Source: DAOUBP01 sp034432655
Lineage (GTDB): Bacteria > Chloroflexota > Anaerolineae > CG2-30-64-16
Assembly: GCA_034432655.1 (NCBI GenBank)
Contig: DAOUBP010000067.1
Location: 1 to 51,293, forward strand
Direction: 5' to 3'
Length of the DNA: 51,293 nt
Position numbers and translations under genes: made by a program. Below the pieces are notes generated by a model that saw nothing but the letters and a program-made list of their open reading frames with translations, ran no database searches and was not told where the DNA came from. Of the stretch, positions 8,045 through 16,177 are shown piece by piece (the stretch's first letter is position 1; each line of letters begins with the position of its first letter).

Positions 8045-8365
8045 CTATTGCGCTTCACCGCCGAGCCGGGTTTGGGCTGCTTGTACAGCCTCTTGAGCCT
8101 GTTTGACTTTCTCCGAGAGCACGATCCGGCCGCGTTCTTCCAGATGTTCGGCCTGGCTGCGAACCTCCTCGGCCAGGTGTTGCGCCTGGGCGCGGGCCTC
8201 TTCGGCCAATTTCTCGGCCTGCGTCTTCAGGGCGGTCGTCCGTTCACCAAGTTGTCGGCGCACCTCCTCACCTGAGGAGGGGGCCATGAGCAAAGCCGCT
8301 GCTGCGCCTGCCAGCGCACCGATCAGGAATCCGAAAAAGAACTCGCCCCCACCTTTGTCGCTCAT
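8045..8365 (-). CDS. YtxH-domain protein
   Basis: 106 residues. ATG at 8365 (MSDKGGG) is chosen because AAGGAGG lies 6 bases upstream. One N-terminal membrane helix, FFFGFLIGALAGAAAALLMAP, matches the YtxH pattern of a Gly/Ala-rich helix ending in 'LLxAPxSGxExR'. A long amphipathic, coiled-coil-like helix follows, rich in Ala, Glu, Gln and Lys with repeats such as AEKLAEEARAQAQHLAEEV. YtxH proteins accompany DUF948 (YtxG) proteins in Gram-positive bacteria and belong to the general stress response in Bacillus; the biochemical role is unknown. Here a DUF948-like gene lies 44 bases upstream on the same strand, giving the same pairing. Confidence 0.85.
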   Translation of the reverse strand: MSDKGGGEFFFGFLIGALAGAAAALLMAPSSGEEVRRQLGERTTALKTQAEKLAEEARAQAQHLAEEVRSQAEHLEERGRIVLSEKVKQAQEAVQAAQTRLGGEAQ

Positions 8366-8409
8366 CTTGACCTCCTTATTTTCATGCATGTTGGACCGTT
8401 AGCTGGTGG

Positions 8410-8700
8410 TCAGGTCTTGCCATTGCGTCGGCGACCGAGCAGGACATTGACCGCCTGCCGTGCCCCAGCTGCGTAACTGGATATTTTCACTACCGGCTGA
8501 ACCAGATGGTCGCTCATGAAGGTGGCTGTGCCGCGTACTGTGCTCACGGTCTCTTGCGTCGAGTTCAGGATCGGCAACACCTCCTCACGGAGAAGCCTGA
8601 CCAGCCGGATGACTTGAATCACCAGGACGGCTAACAAGATACCGATGATGATGGACTCGACGGCCAGGACGATGATTGCGATATCACGCGCTACTCCCAT
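8410..8700 (-). CDS. DUF948/YtxG-like membrane protein
   Basis: 96 residues, ATG at 8700 with GGAGG a few bases upstream. A single N-terminal membrane helix (residues ~6-32, rich in Ile, Leu and Val) is followed by a helical region with LLREEVLPILNSTQETVSTVRGT, the heptad-like polar helix found in DUF948 proteins. The C-terminus is basic (LLGRRRNGKT). It lies between a small membrane protein and the YtxH-like gene, all on the minus strand. The YtxG/YtxH pairing supports the family call. Function is unknown. Confidence 0.7.
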   Translation of the reverse strand: MGVARDIAIIVLAVESIIIGILLAVLVIQVIRLVRLLREEVLPILNSTQETVSTVRGTATFMSDHLVQPVVKISSYAAGARQAVNVLLGRRRNGKT

Positions 8701-8754
8701 ACTGCACCTCCAGGTGGCCGTAGTTTAGCACAGCCTGTCAATTTGGTAAAACTG

Positions 8755-9057
8755 TCACGCAAGGCGCCGCGACCGCAGCCAGCGGCCGATCGCCAGGGCA
8801 AGGGCCGTTGCCACCGTGCCCCACAAAAGCTGGACATCGCCGACTCGTAGCCACGGCAGCCCCGACAGCATGCCCGCCGCCTGGCCGATACCGAAGCCGA
8901 GCAGGCCGGCCAGCACGTCACGGCCCCATTGCCGCCAGCCGGCCCAGCGCCAGATGGTGAACAGGGTGCTGTAAACGCCCGCCAGCACAACGCTCAGCCA
9001 CAGGGCGGGCGAGAGCACCACATCCAACACCGCATCAAGCCAGGGGCTTGCTTCCAT
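8755..9057 (-). CDS. Small unrecognised membrane protein overlapping mnmA
   Basis: 100 residues, ATG at 9057, inside the last codons of mnmA (23-base overlap), so it is probably translationally coupled. Hydrophobic segments lie at about 8-35 (LDVVLSPALWLSVVLAGVYSTLFTIW), 47-65 (VLAGLLGFGIGQAAGML) and 76-93 (LLWGTVATALALAIGRWL), with a basic end (RSRRLA). No motif or family is recognised. A gap of about 54 bases separates it from the downstream DUF948-like gene. Confidence 0.65.
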   Translation of the reverse strand: MEASPWLDAVLDVVLSPALWLSVVLAGVYSTLFTIWRWAGWRQWGRDVLAGLLGFGIGQAAGMLSGLPWLRVGDVQLLWGTVATALALAIGRWLRSRRLA

Positions 9058-10192
9058 TTTGCGTCTCTTTGCCTGTCAAAGCGCCGCTTTCGACGATGAT
9101 ACCGCTGCCCAGGCAGATCTCGCCGTCGTAGATGACCGCGGCCTGTCCTGGCGTAACGGCGCGCAACGGTTCATCCAGATGCACCTCGAAGGTGTCCGCT
9201 CCCGGCAGGATGGTGGCCGGCACGGCCTCTGCCCGGTAGCGGACTTGCACGGCCGCTTCCAACGGCCCAGCCGGCGGCCGGCCGGCGATCCAGTTGACCT
9301 GCGCAGCCCGCAGCCACCGCTGCCCCAGTTCAGCGGCCGTCCCGACGATGACCGCGTTTCGTGTAGTATCTAATGCCAAAACGTAGAGCGGCTGCGGCGC
9401 CGCGATGCCAAGCCCGCTGCGCTGGCCGATAGTATAGAACGGCAGGCCGCGGTGCGTCCCCAATCGGCGCCCCTGGCGGTCCAGGATGGGGCCGGGGCGG
9501 ATCGCCTGGGCCGCGTGCTCGGCCAGGAAGCGGCGATAGTCCCCATCGGCGATAAAACACAGGTCCTGGCTCTCAACACGTGAAGCTGTGGGCAGGCCAC
9601 GTGCAGCCGCCAGCGCACGTACCTCCGGTTTGGTGTATTCGCCCACGGGGAAAAGTGCCTGCGCCAGTTCGGCCTGGCCCAACACGCTGAGCACGTAGGA
9701 CTGGTCCTTGCTGCGATCGGCCCCGCGCCACAGTTGATACAGGCCATCGGCCCCGCGCCGGACGCGGGCATAATGCCCCGTGGCCAGATAGCGCGCCCCC
9801 AGCGAGCGCGCGTAGGTGAGCAGGAAGCCGAACCGGACACGGCGGTTGCAGGCCAGGCAGGGGTTCGGCGTTCGTCCCGCCACATATTCCTGTATGAAAG
9901 GGTCTACCACGTTTTCTTTGAAAGGCTGTTCGGCGTTGATCACGTAGAAAGGGATGCCAAGCCGATCGGCCACCGCGCGCGCGTCGTGGATGGATTCCAC
10001 GGAGCAGCAGCGGTTGGACCCTACCTGCATAGTCTCTTCCAGGAGTGCCCGGGAGGGAGGTGAGACGGACAGTCCTTCTGACCACAGGCGCAACATCACG
10101 CCGATGACCTCGTACCCTTGCTCCACCAGTAGCGCCGCGGCCACGGAACTGTCTACACCACCGCTCATTGCGACGACGACACGCTCGTGCAT
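9035..10192 (-). CDS. mnmA: tRNA-specific 2-thiouridylase MnmA
   Basis: 385 residues. ATG at 10192 (MHERVVV), with GGGAGA upstream, is preferred to the adjacent in-frame GTG. MnmA thiolates U34 of tRNA Lys, Glu and Gln with sulfur relayed from a cysteine desulfurase. Visible motifs are the PP-loop VVAMSGGVDSSVAAALL (residues ~6-22), the catalytic Cys in NPCLACNRRVRFG, TGHYARV, the second catalytic Cys in SQDLCFIADGDYRRFL, and the C-terminal barrel with TPGQAAVIYDG. The length is slightly above the usual ~360-370 residues. The gene sits 18 bases after iscS on the same strand, the expected sulfur donor, so a functional pair is likely. Confidence 0.97.
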   Translation of the reverse strand: MHERVVVAMSGGVDSSVAAALLVEQGYEVIGVMLRLWSEGLSVSPPSRALLEETMQVGSNRCCSVESIHDARAVADRLGIPFYVINAEQPFKENVVDPFIQEYVAGRTPNPCLACNRRVRFGFLLTYARSLGARYLATGHYARVRRGADGLYQLWRGADRSKDQSYVLSVLGQAELAQALFPVGEYTKPEVRALAAARGLPTASRVESQDLCFIADGDYRRFLAEHAAQAIRPGPILDRQGRRLGTHRGLPFYTIGQRSGLGIAAPQPLYVLALDTTRNAVIVGTAAELGQRWLRAAQVNWIAGRPPAGPLEAAVQVRYRAEAVPATILPGADTFEVHLDEPLRAVTPGQAAVIYDGEICLGSGIIVESGALTGKETQNGSKPLA

Positions 10193-10210
10193 CACGTCTC
10201 CCTGTGCTTG

Positions 10211-11356
10211 CTACCTGTTTCCCCGCAACCTTTTTACGATCGCCGGCAGCTTTTCCACCACGAAGTCCACGTCCGCTGCGGTGTTTTCCCGGCCCAACGT
10301 CAGGCGTAATGCTCCCAATGCCGCCACCGGCGGGTAGCCTAGCGCGGTCAGCACGTGGCTGGGAGTCGGCGCGCCGCTGGCGCAGGCCGACCCGGACGAC
10401 GCAGCCACGCCGATCAGGTCCAGGGCGATGAGCAGGTTTTGCGCCTCAACCCCGTGTACGATCAGGCTCAGATGCCCGGGCAGGCGTTGCGTCGGGTGGC
10501 CGGTCAGCTCGATGTCGGGGATGGCGGCAGACAGGCCTGTCCACAGCTGTTCGCGTAGTGATGCTAACCTGGCCCATTCGGCCTCCCGTTCGGATTGCGT
10601 CAACTCCAACGCACGCGCCATGCCGACGATGTACGGCACGTTTTCGGTGCCGGCGCGGCGGCCGCGTTCCTGGCTGCCCCCCGTCTGGGTAGGGATCAGC
10701 CGGGTGCCGCGGCGGACGTAGAGCAGCCCGATCCCTTTGGGCCCGTGAAACTTATGGGCCGACAAAGCCAGCAGGTCAACATTCAGCGCCTGGACATCCA
10801 GCGGCAGGATGGGGCCGGCCTGGACCGCATCGGTGTGAAAGGGCACCCCGTGGCGGCGGGCGATCGCGCCGATCTCGGCGATAGGTTGAATGGTGCCCAC
10901 CTCGTTGTTAGCATACATCACGCTGATCAGCGCCGTATCCGGCCGGATAGCAGCCTCCACGTCGGCCGGGGAGACCAGGCCGGTGCGATCCACCGGCAGG
11001 TACGTCACTTCGAAGTCGAAGTGCTCGGCCAGGGCCTCGACCGTGTGGATGACCGCGTGATGTTCGATGGGTGTGGTGATGAGGTGGCGCCGTCCTCTGG
11101 CTGCCGCAGCCCACGCGACGCCACGGATGGCCAGGTTGTCGCTCTCGGTGCCGCAACTGGTAAAGACGATTTCTGCAGGCTGGCAGTTCAGCACCCGCGC
11201 AATCCGGGCGCGGGCATCTTCAAGGGCAGCCGAGGCGCGTCGTCCCAGGCCGTAGATGCTGGATGGGTTGCCCCACATCTCGGTCCAGTAAGGGAGCATG
11301 GCCTCCACCACGCGCGGATCAACTGCGGTGGTGGCAGAATGGTCAAGGTAGATCAT
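10211..11356 (-). CDS. iscS: Cysteine desulfurase (IscS/NifS type)
   Basis: 381 residues. ATG at 11356 (MIYLDHSATT) with AGGAGG 5-6 bases upstream; an in-frame GTG 6 bases earlier overlaps that Shine-Dalgarno and is less likely. A PLP enzyme that moves sulfur from cysteine to acceptors. Visible motifs are YLDHSATTAVDP, FTSCGTESDNLAI, PLP-lysine SAHKFHGPKGIG, GGSQERGRRAGTENV and the short active-site loop SSGSACASG with the persulfide Cys, typical of the group I IscS/NifS class. Adjacent to mnmA, so it probably feeds tRNA thiolation and possibly Fe-S assembly. No iscU or sufB is in the window. Confidence 0.95.
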   Translation of the reverse strand: MIYLDHSATTAVDPRVVEAMLPYWTEMWGNPSSIYGLGRRASAALEDARARIARVLNCQPAEIVFTSCGTESDNLAIRGVAWAAAARGRRHLITTPIEHHAVIHTVEALAEHFDFEVTYLPVDRTGLVSPADVEAAIRPDTALISVMYANNEVGTIQPIAEIGAIARRHGVPFHTDAVQAGPILPLDVQALNVDLLALSAHKFHGPKGIGLLYVRRGTRLIPTQTGGSQERGRRAGTENVPYIVGMARALELTQSEREAEWARLASLREQLWTGLSAAIPDIELTGHPTQRLPGHLSLIVHGVEAQNLLIALDLIGVAASSGSACASGAPTPSHVLTALGYPPVAALGALRLTLGRENTAADVDFVVEKLPAIVKRLRGNR

Positions 11357-11374
11357 GGACACCTCCTGAACCTC

Positions 11375-11413
11375 ATTCTATCTCTTTTGCGGCCGACGGC
11401 CAAACTGTTGGCC
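11375..11413 (-). promoter_or_regulatory. iscS promoter with a palindrome over the -35 element
   Basis: Read on the minus strand: TTGGCC (-35, 11403-11398), 17-bp spacer, TAGAAT (-10, 11380-11375), about 20 bases before the iscS start. The -35 lies in the perfect palindrome GGCCAA-ACTG-TTGGCC (11398-11413), a candidate repressor site. Confidence 0.5.
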
Positions 11414-11449
11414 TGGACAACGGCTTTTTTGTGTGAAACAGATTGATGC

Positions 11450-11495
11450 TGACATGACCCATGTCATTTACCGCGTTGGTGTATCGTGCCATAAT
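11450..11495 (+). promoter_or_regulatory. Promoter with class II-type palindromic operator for the acetate-CoA ligase
   Basis: The perfect inverted repeat TGACATG-ACC-CATGTCA (11450-11466) directly abuts TTTACC (-35-like, 11467-11472), a 17-bp spacer and CATAAT (-10, 11490-11495). The predicted transcription start is near 11502, so the palindrome is centred near -44, close to the -41.5 used by class II Crp/Fnr activators. A weak -35 behind a strong palindrome fits an activator-dependent promoter. The regulator is unknown. Confidence 0.55.
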
Positions 11496-11620
11496 CCACA
11501 TGTCTGGTACCGGCTGCTGACATACTGTCCGGCCGGTGTTCGTTTGTCTGATACACTTGACCGGCGCCCCGCGTGTGCCACGCGTTGGCGTGCCGGAACC
11601 CGCAAGAGGGGAAGTTGCCC

Positions 11621-13711
11621 ATGCTTGAGATGTTTACACAACCCAGGGGCGTCGCCGTTGTCGGCGCCTCCACGAGCCCAGACAAACTGGGCTATCAAGT
11701 CCTTCACAACATCATCCGGTACGGCTATGAAGGCGCAGTTTACCCGGTCAATCCGACGGCGGCCGAGATCTTAGGACTGAAGGCGTATCCATCGGTCCTG
11801 GACTGTCCCGATCCTGTAGACCTGGCCGTGGTGCTGGTGCCTAACAAGGCGGTGCCGGGGGTGATGGAACAGTGCGGCCAGCGCGGGGTAAAGGGCGCCG
11901 TAGTGATCACAGCCGGCTTCCGCGAAGTGGGCCCCCACGGCAAGGCGCTGGAGCAGCAGGTCGTTGAGATCATCAAAAAGTACGGGATGCGCATGGTGGG
12001 CCCCAATGTGTTGGGCATTATTGACACCGTGTGCAAACTCAACGCCTCGTTTGCCGCCGGCATGCCCTTACGCGGCAAGATTGCGTTTATGTCGCAGTCC
12101 GGCGCGCTCTGCACCTCCATCCTTGACATGGCCCTGGGCCAGGGGATCGGCTTTTCCCGGTTCTACAGCATCGGCAACAAGGCCGATATCAACGAGCTGG
12201 ACCTGGTGACCGCCTGGGCCGAGGACCCCGAGACGCGTGCGATCATGGCTTACCTGGAGGGGATCACCAACGGCCCGGAGTTCATCCGCATCGCCAGCCA
12301 GGTGACCCGCCACAAACCGATCATCGCCATCAAATCCGGCACCACCAGCGCCGGCTCGGCCGCTGTGTCATCACACACCGGCACCCTGGCCGGTTCTGAA
12401 GCGGCGTACGACGCCGCTTTCAAACAAAGCGGGATCATCCGGGCCGGCTCGGTGCAGGAGCTGTTCGATTTTGCGCAGGCCTTCGCCCGCCAGCCGTTGC
12501 TGGAATCGAACGCTATCGCCGTGATCACCAACGCCGGCGGCCCCGGCATCATGGCTTCGGACGCGATTGAACACGCCGGCCTGCGGCTGGCCTCTCTGAC
12601 CCCCGAGACCAAACAGGCCCTGCAAGCCAGGCTGCCGGCTGCGGCCAGCGTGGCCAACCCGGTGGATGTGTTGGGGGATGCGCTGGCCGACCGGTATGCC
12701 ATGGCCATCGAAATGGTGCTGGCCGACCCTAACGTGAGCGCCTTGCTGGTGGTGCTGACGCCACAGACGATGACGCAAATCCCCGAGACCGCCGAGGCGC
12801 TGGGCCGGCTGTCCAAAGCGTACAACAAGCCTTGCTTTGGCGCTTTTATGGGGGATGCGGCCATCAAGCAGGGCGTGGAGATCATGCGTTCCTACGGTGT
12901 GCCGAACTATCAGGTGCCGGAACGCGCGGTGGCCGCCATTGCCGCGATGTGGCGTTATCGCAACTGGCTGAACACCCCACCTCTGCACGTGGAGGAGTTC
13001 CCGGTAGACCGGGAGAAGGTCAAGGCCGTCTTCGCTCGGGTGCGCAGCGAGGGGCGAGTCACCATCGGCGATGCTGAGGCGCGTGAGGTGATGGAGGCCT
13101 ACGGTATCCCATTGCCCAAATCGGGGCTGGCAGCCACCGCCGACGAGGCGGTGGCTTTGGCCGAATCCATCGGCTACCCGGTGGTGATGAAGATTGCCTC
13201 GCCCGACATCTTGCACAAGTCCGACATCGGCGGCATCAAACTCAACATCACCTCGGCCAGTGAGGTGCGTGACGCGTTCGACCTGCTGGTATATCGGGCG
13301 CAGCGTTTCATGCCCGATGCCACCATCTGGGGTTGCCAGGTGCAGCAGATGGTGAAAGGCGGTCGCGAGGTTATCATCGGGATGAACCGTGATCCGCAGT
13401 TCGGGCCGTTGCTCATGTTCGGCCTGGGCGGCATCTACGTGGAAGCGTTGAAGGATGTGACCTTCCGCGTTGCGCCCATTGACCGTCGCAACGCTACCGA
13501 AATGTTGGACGAGATCAGAGCATACAGACTGCTGCGCGGGGTGCGTGGGGAGAAACCGTCCGATCGCGCAGCGATTGTGGATACCCTGCTGCGCGTCTCG
13601 CAGCTCGTCACCGACTTCCCGGAAATCGTTGAACTGGACATCAACCCATTGATGGTTTTCGAGCAGGGGCGCGGTGTGTTGGGGATTGACATGCGGCTTG
13701 CGTTGAAGTAA
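11621..13711 (+). CDS. ADP-forming acetate--CoA ligase, fused alpha-beta chain
   Basis: 696 residues. ATG at 11621 (MLEMFTQPRGVAVVGAS) follows GAGGGGAAG. The enzyme interconverts acyl-CoA + ADP + Pi with acid + CoA + ATP, making ATP by substrate-level phosphorylation. The N-terminal part is a CoA-binding Rossmann domain (GVAVVGASTSPDKLGYQVL, VYPVNP). A succinyl-CoA ligase-like domain follows with FMSQSGALCTSILDM and the phospho-His motif SSHTGTLAGS. The C-terminal third is an ATP-grasp beta domain (MKIASPDILHKSDIGGI, FGPLLMFGLGG, ELDINPLMVF). The DRTGG protein downstream is a common genomic partner. It suggests fermentative acetate (or branched-chain acid) formation. The upstream palindrome suggests regulated expression. 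Confidence 0.93.
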   Translation: MLEMFTQPRGVAVVGASTSPDKLGYQVLHNIIRYGYEGAVYPVNPTAAEILGLKAYPSVLDCPDPVDLAVVLVPNKAVPGVMEQCGQRGVKGAVVITAGFREVGPHGKALEQQVVEIIKKYGMRMVGPNVLGIIDTVCKLNASFAAGMPLRGKIAFMSQSGALCTSILDMALGQGIGFSRFYSIGNKADINELDLVTAWAEDPETRAIMAYLEGITNGPEFIRIASQVTRHKPIIAIKSGTTSAGSAAVSSHTGTLAGSEAAYDAAFKQSGIIRAGSVQELFDFAQAFARQPLLESNAIAVITNAGGPGIMASDAIEHAGLRLASLTPETKQALQARLPAAASVANPVDVLGDALADRYAMAIEMVLADPNVSALLVVLTPQTMTQIPETAEALGRLSKAYNKPCFGAFMGDAAIKQGVEIMRSYGVPNYQVPERAVAAIAAMWRYRNWLNTPPLHVEEFPVDREKVKAVFARVRSEGRVTIGDAEAREVMEAYGIPLPKSGLAATADEAVALAESIGYPVVMKIASPDILHKSDIGGIKLNITSASEVRDAFDLLVYRAQRFMPDATIWGCQVQQMVKGGREVIIGMNRDPQFGPLLMFGLGGIYVEALKDVTFRVAPIDRRNATEMLDEIRAYRLLRGVRGEKPSDRAAIVDTLLRVSQLVTDFPEIVELDINPLMVFEQGRGVLGIDMRLALK

Positions 13712-13746
13712 GCTGTTCACTGAACATCAACGGAGGAATCTTGAGT

Positions 13747-14814
13747 ATGAAAACCTTGTATATCACCAGCGCCGAAACATTCTCCGGCAAATCGGCTTTG
13801 TGCATCGGGCTTGGCCTGCGCTTGCTCAAAGATCAGTTCAAAGTTGGCTATATGAAGCCCGTCAACGTGAACTGCCCGGTCAAGGAAGGCTTGCCTTACG
13901 ATGAGGATGTCATCTTTGCGAAGAAGATTTACGAGATGGCAGAGCCGATTGAGCTGATCTCTCCCGTGGCGTTGACCCCGGCCAAGCTTGAACAGCAGCT
14001 CCGCGGCCCCGAGTTGGATTATCAACCCCGGTTGCTGGACGCGTTTGCCAGGATCTCTGCCGGCCGTGATATCGTTATCATGGAGGGCGGCCGCAGCTAT
14101 CGCGAGGGCTACGTGGCCGGCTTGCCCCCCAAGAAGGTGATAGACCTGGTCGGTGCGCAGGTCCTGGGCGTTCTCAAGTATGATGAGACCTTGCTGTACG
14201 ACCGTGCCATGACGGCCTACAATTACTTCGGCGACAGCATGGCCGGCCTGGTGATCAACGAAGTGCCGCGCAATCGCAGCGACTTCATCCATGAGGTCGT
14301 GCTGCCCTATTTCGCTCGCCACGGCATACAGGTCTTCGGCGTGCTGCCCAGGGATGAGATGCTTTCGGCACCTAGCGTACGCGAGTTGGCTGATGGCCTG
14401 AATGCTGAGATCCTTTGCGGTACCGAGTGCGGTGATGAGCTGGTGCAGCACATGTTAGTGGGCGCGATGGGGGTGGAAAGTGCTCTGGCGTACTTCCGGC
14501 GGAAGCCCAACAAGGCCGTGATCACGGGCGGCGATCGCGCCGACATCCAGCTGGCTGCGTTGGAGACCTCCACCCGGTGCTTGATCCTGACCGGCAACAT
14601 CTATCCCAGCCCTGTAGTTTTGAACCGGGCCGAGGAGCTGTGCGTCCCGATCCTTCTGACAAAGTTCGATACCCTGAGCACCATCGAGGTCATCGAGGGT
14701 TATTTTGGCCGCAGTCGGTTCCAGCAACCCCAGAAGCTGGAGCGTTTTACACGCCTTCTGGAGGAGCATTTCGATTTCGCCGCGTTGTATCAGGTGCTAG
14801 GCCTTGCGCAATAG
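13747..14814 (+). CDS. BioD-like/DRTGG-domain protein (phosphotransacetylase N-terminal type)
   Basis: 355 residues. ATG at 13747 (MKTLYITSAETFSGKSALCIGL) is 9 bases after GGAGGA; a TTG 6 bases upstream is less likely. The N-terminal half is a P-loop dethiobiotin-synthetase-like domain with SAETFSGKSAL as Walker A and VIMEGGRSYREGY. The C-terminal part is a DRTGG domain (AVITGGDRADIQLAALET). The same two modules form the N-terminal, non-catalytic part of long bacterial phosphate acetyltransferases. As a stand-alone protein it is often found beside ADP-forming acetyl-CoA synthetase, as here (29 bases downstream). A regulatory or nucleotide-sensing role in acetate metabolism is plausible but not shown. 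Confidence 0.85.
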   Translation: MKTLYITSAETFSGKSALCIGLGLRLLKDQFKVGYMKPVNVNCPVKEGLPYDEDVIFAKKIYEMAEPIELISPVALTPAKLEQQLRGPELDYQPRLLDAFARISAGRDIVIMEGGRSYREGYVAGLPPKKVIDLVGAQVLGVLKYDETLLYDRAMTAYNYFGDSMAGLVINEVPRNRSDFIHEVVLPYFARHGIQVFGVLPRDEMLSAPSVRELADGLNAEILCGTECGDELVQHMLVGAMGVESALAYFRRKPNKAVITGGDRADIQLAALETSTRCLILTGNIYPSPVVLNRAEELCVPILLTKFDTLSTIEVIEGYFGRSRFQQPQKLERFTRLLEEHFDFAALYQVLGLAQ

Positions 14815-14832
14815 GGCCGGCTGTGAGATTTC

Positions 14833-14877
14833 GAGGCTGGATGCGGGAGTTGCTCTCGCCATCCAGCCTCTTTTGTT
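14833..14877 (+). terminator. Rho-independent terminator after the DRTGG gene
   Basis: Stem GAGGCTGGATG (14833-14843) and CATCCAGCCTC (14860-14870), followed by TTTTGTT. It ends the acetate-CoA ligase transcript 18 bases after the stop codon. Confidence 0.9.
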
Positions 14878-15098
14878 CGTGAAAGGGAGAGGAAGATGTC
14901 CGGCCACAGCGCTGCCCATGCTCTCATCCCCGCGTCCATCCGCGACACTTCGTCCCGGTTGCCGATGTGAAGCGGTATCTCGACCTGCTGGGGTTGTGCA
15001 TGCACGGGCTGCGCTGGCAGGCGCCAGGGATTAACTTCTACCGTTCGCCCCCGGGAGCGTGGGCGTAACGATTGGAGTTGTTGCCACAAAAGGATGCC

Positions 15099-15908
15099 TC
15101 ACCCCAGGGCCACGTCCAGCAGCATCATCACCGCGAATCCCAGCATGGCGCCCCAGGTGGACATGTGGGTTTCGTGGCCACTCTGTGCCTCGGGGATCAG
15201 TTCCTCCACCACCACGTAGATCATGGCACCGGCCGCGAAACTCAGCGCATAGGGCAGGATGGGACGCATGAGCAGCACGGCAGCTGCGCCCAGCACGCCC
15301 GCGATCGGTTCTACCATGCCGGAAGCCTGCCCGTATAGAAAACTCTTAAATTGAGAAAGCCCTTCGCGGCGCAACGGCAACGACACCGCCAGGCCTTCGG
15401 GGAAATTTTGCAGCCCGATGCCGATGGCCAGGGCGATGGCGCCCGTTATGGTGGCGGCGGGCAGCCCGGCGGCCACCGCACCGAACGCCACGCCTACTGC
15501 CAGCCCCTCGGGGAAATTGTGCAGCGTGATGGCTGTTACCAGCAAGACGCTGCGGCGCCAGGTCGTCTTCAACCCTTCGGCGGCTTCCATGGGCTCGCCC
15601 AGGTGCAGATGGGGCAAAACATGGTCCACTCCCCACAAGAACAGCCCGCCGGCCAGAAAACCGATCACCGCCGGCAGCCAGCCGGGCAGCCCGATCTCTG
15701 TGCTCATCTCGATCGCTGGCAGCAACAGCGACCAGAAGCTGGCCGCAATCATCACGCCGGCTGCAAACCCCAGCATCGCGTCCAACAAACGGCGGTTTAC
15801 CTGACGGGTCAAGAACACCCCGCTGGCGCCCAGCGCGGTCATGAAGTAGGTGAACAACGTGGCCAATAAAGCCTGGATGACCGGATTGAGAGACAACAAT
15901 GCGGACAT
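15099..15908 (-). CDS. ZIP-family divalent metal transporter (ZupT/GufA type)
   Basis: 269 residues. ATG at 15908 (MSALLSLNP) has GGAGGA upstream; longer frames to the right lack a site. Eight hydrophobic segments are visible. The ZIP signatures are present: AITLHNFPEGLAVGVAF in helix IV and IGIGLQNFPEGLAVSLPL in helix V, which hold the metal-binding His, Asn and Glu, with a further EELIPEA in a late helix. The loop HVLPHLHLGEP is histidine-rich as in other family members. ZIP proteins import zinc, iron or manganese into the cytosol; specificity cannot be read from the sequence. It is divergent from the CNNM-type gene on the right. Confidence 0.93.
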   Translation of the reverse strand: MSALLSLNPVIQALLATLFTYFMTALGASGVFLTRQVNRRLLDAMLGFAAGVMIAASFWSLLLPAIEMSTEIGLPGWLPAVIGFLAGGLFLWGVDHVLPHLHLGEPMEAAEGLKTTWRRSVLLVTAITLHNFPEGLAVGVAFGAVAAGLPAATITGAIALAIGIGLQNFPEGLAVSLPLRREGLSQFKSFLYGQASGMVEPIAGVLGAAAVLLMRPILPYALSFAAGAMIYVVVEELIPEAQSGHETHMSTWGAMLGFAVMMLLDVALG

Positions 15909-16081
15909 AGACGCTCCTCCGTTTGATGCCGTTGATGCCGGGCCAATGATATCCGATAATTTCAGGTTCGGCAAGCAGTTCTTGCCTTAATGGCCGCGTC
16001 GTGCTAAGATTTCCGCAGTTTCGGCGTAGGCCGGGTTTGCGGTTGATTTTATGGTTTGTCGTTCCGTGAAGTTTTTCTTTC

Positions 16082-16150
16082 GACCAAGCGAGAGTCCGGC
16101 GCAGGCTCCCCTTGGTCTTTTTTGTCCAGATGGGCGGAGTGAATTCCGCC
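16082..16150 (+). promoter_or_regulatory. Attenuator-like leader hairpins upstream of the CNNM gene
   Basis: GACCAAG (16082-16088) pairs with CTTGGTC (16111-16117) and is followed by six T (16118-16123), a terminator shape pointing toward the CNNM gene with no gene upstream on that strand. A second hairpin, GGCGGA/TCCGCC (16133-16138/16145-16150), follows before the Shine-Dalgarno. This arrangement suggests transcription attenuation or a metal-responsive leader. No known riboswitch class is recognised. Confidence 0.4.
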
Positions 16151-16177
16151 TTACAACAGTTGTAGGAGTTGGTTCCT

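Noticed and set aside
14887..15068. Possible small gene after the DRTGG terminator (reads ...VPVADVKRYLDLLGLCMHGL...)
   Set aside because: It has no start codon with a ribosome site and no recognisable family; at most a relic.
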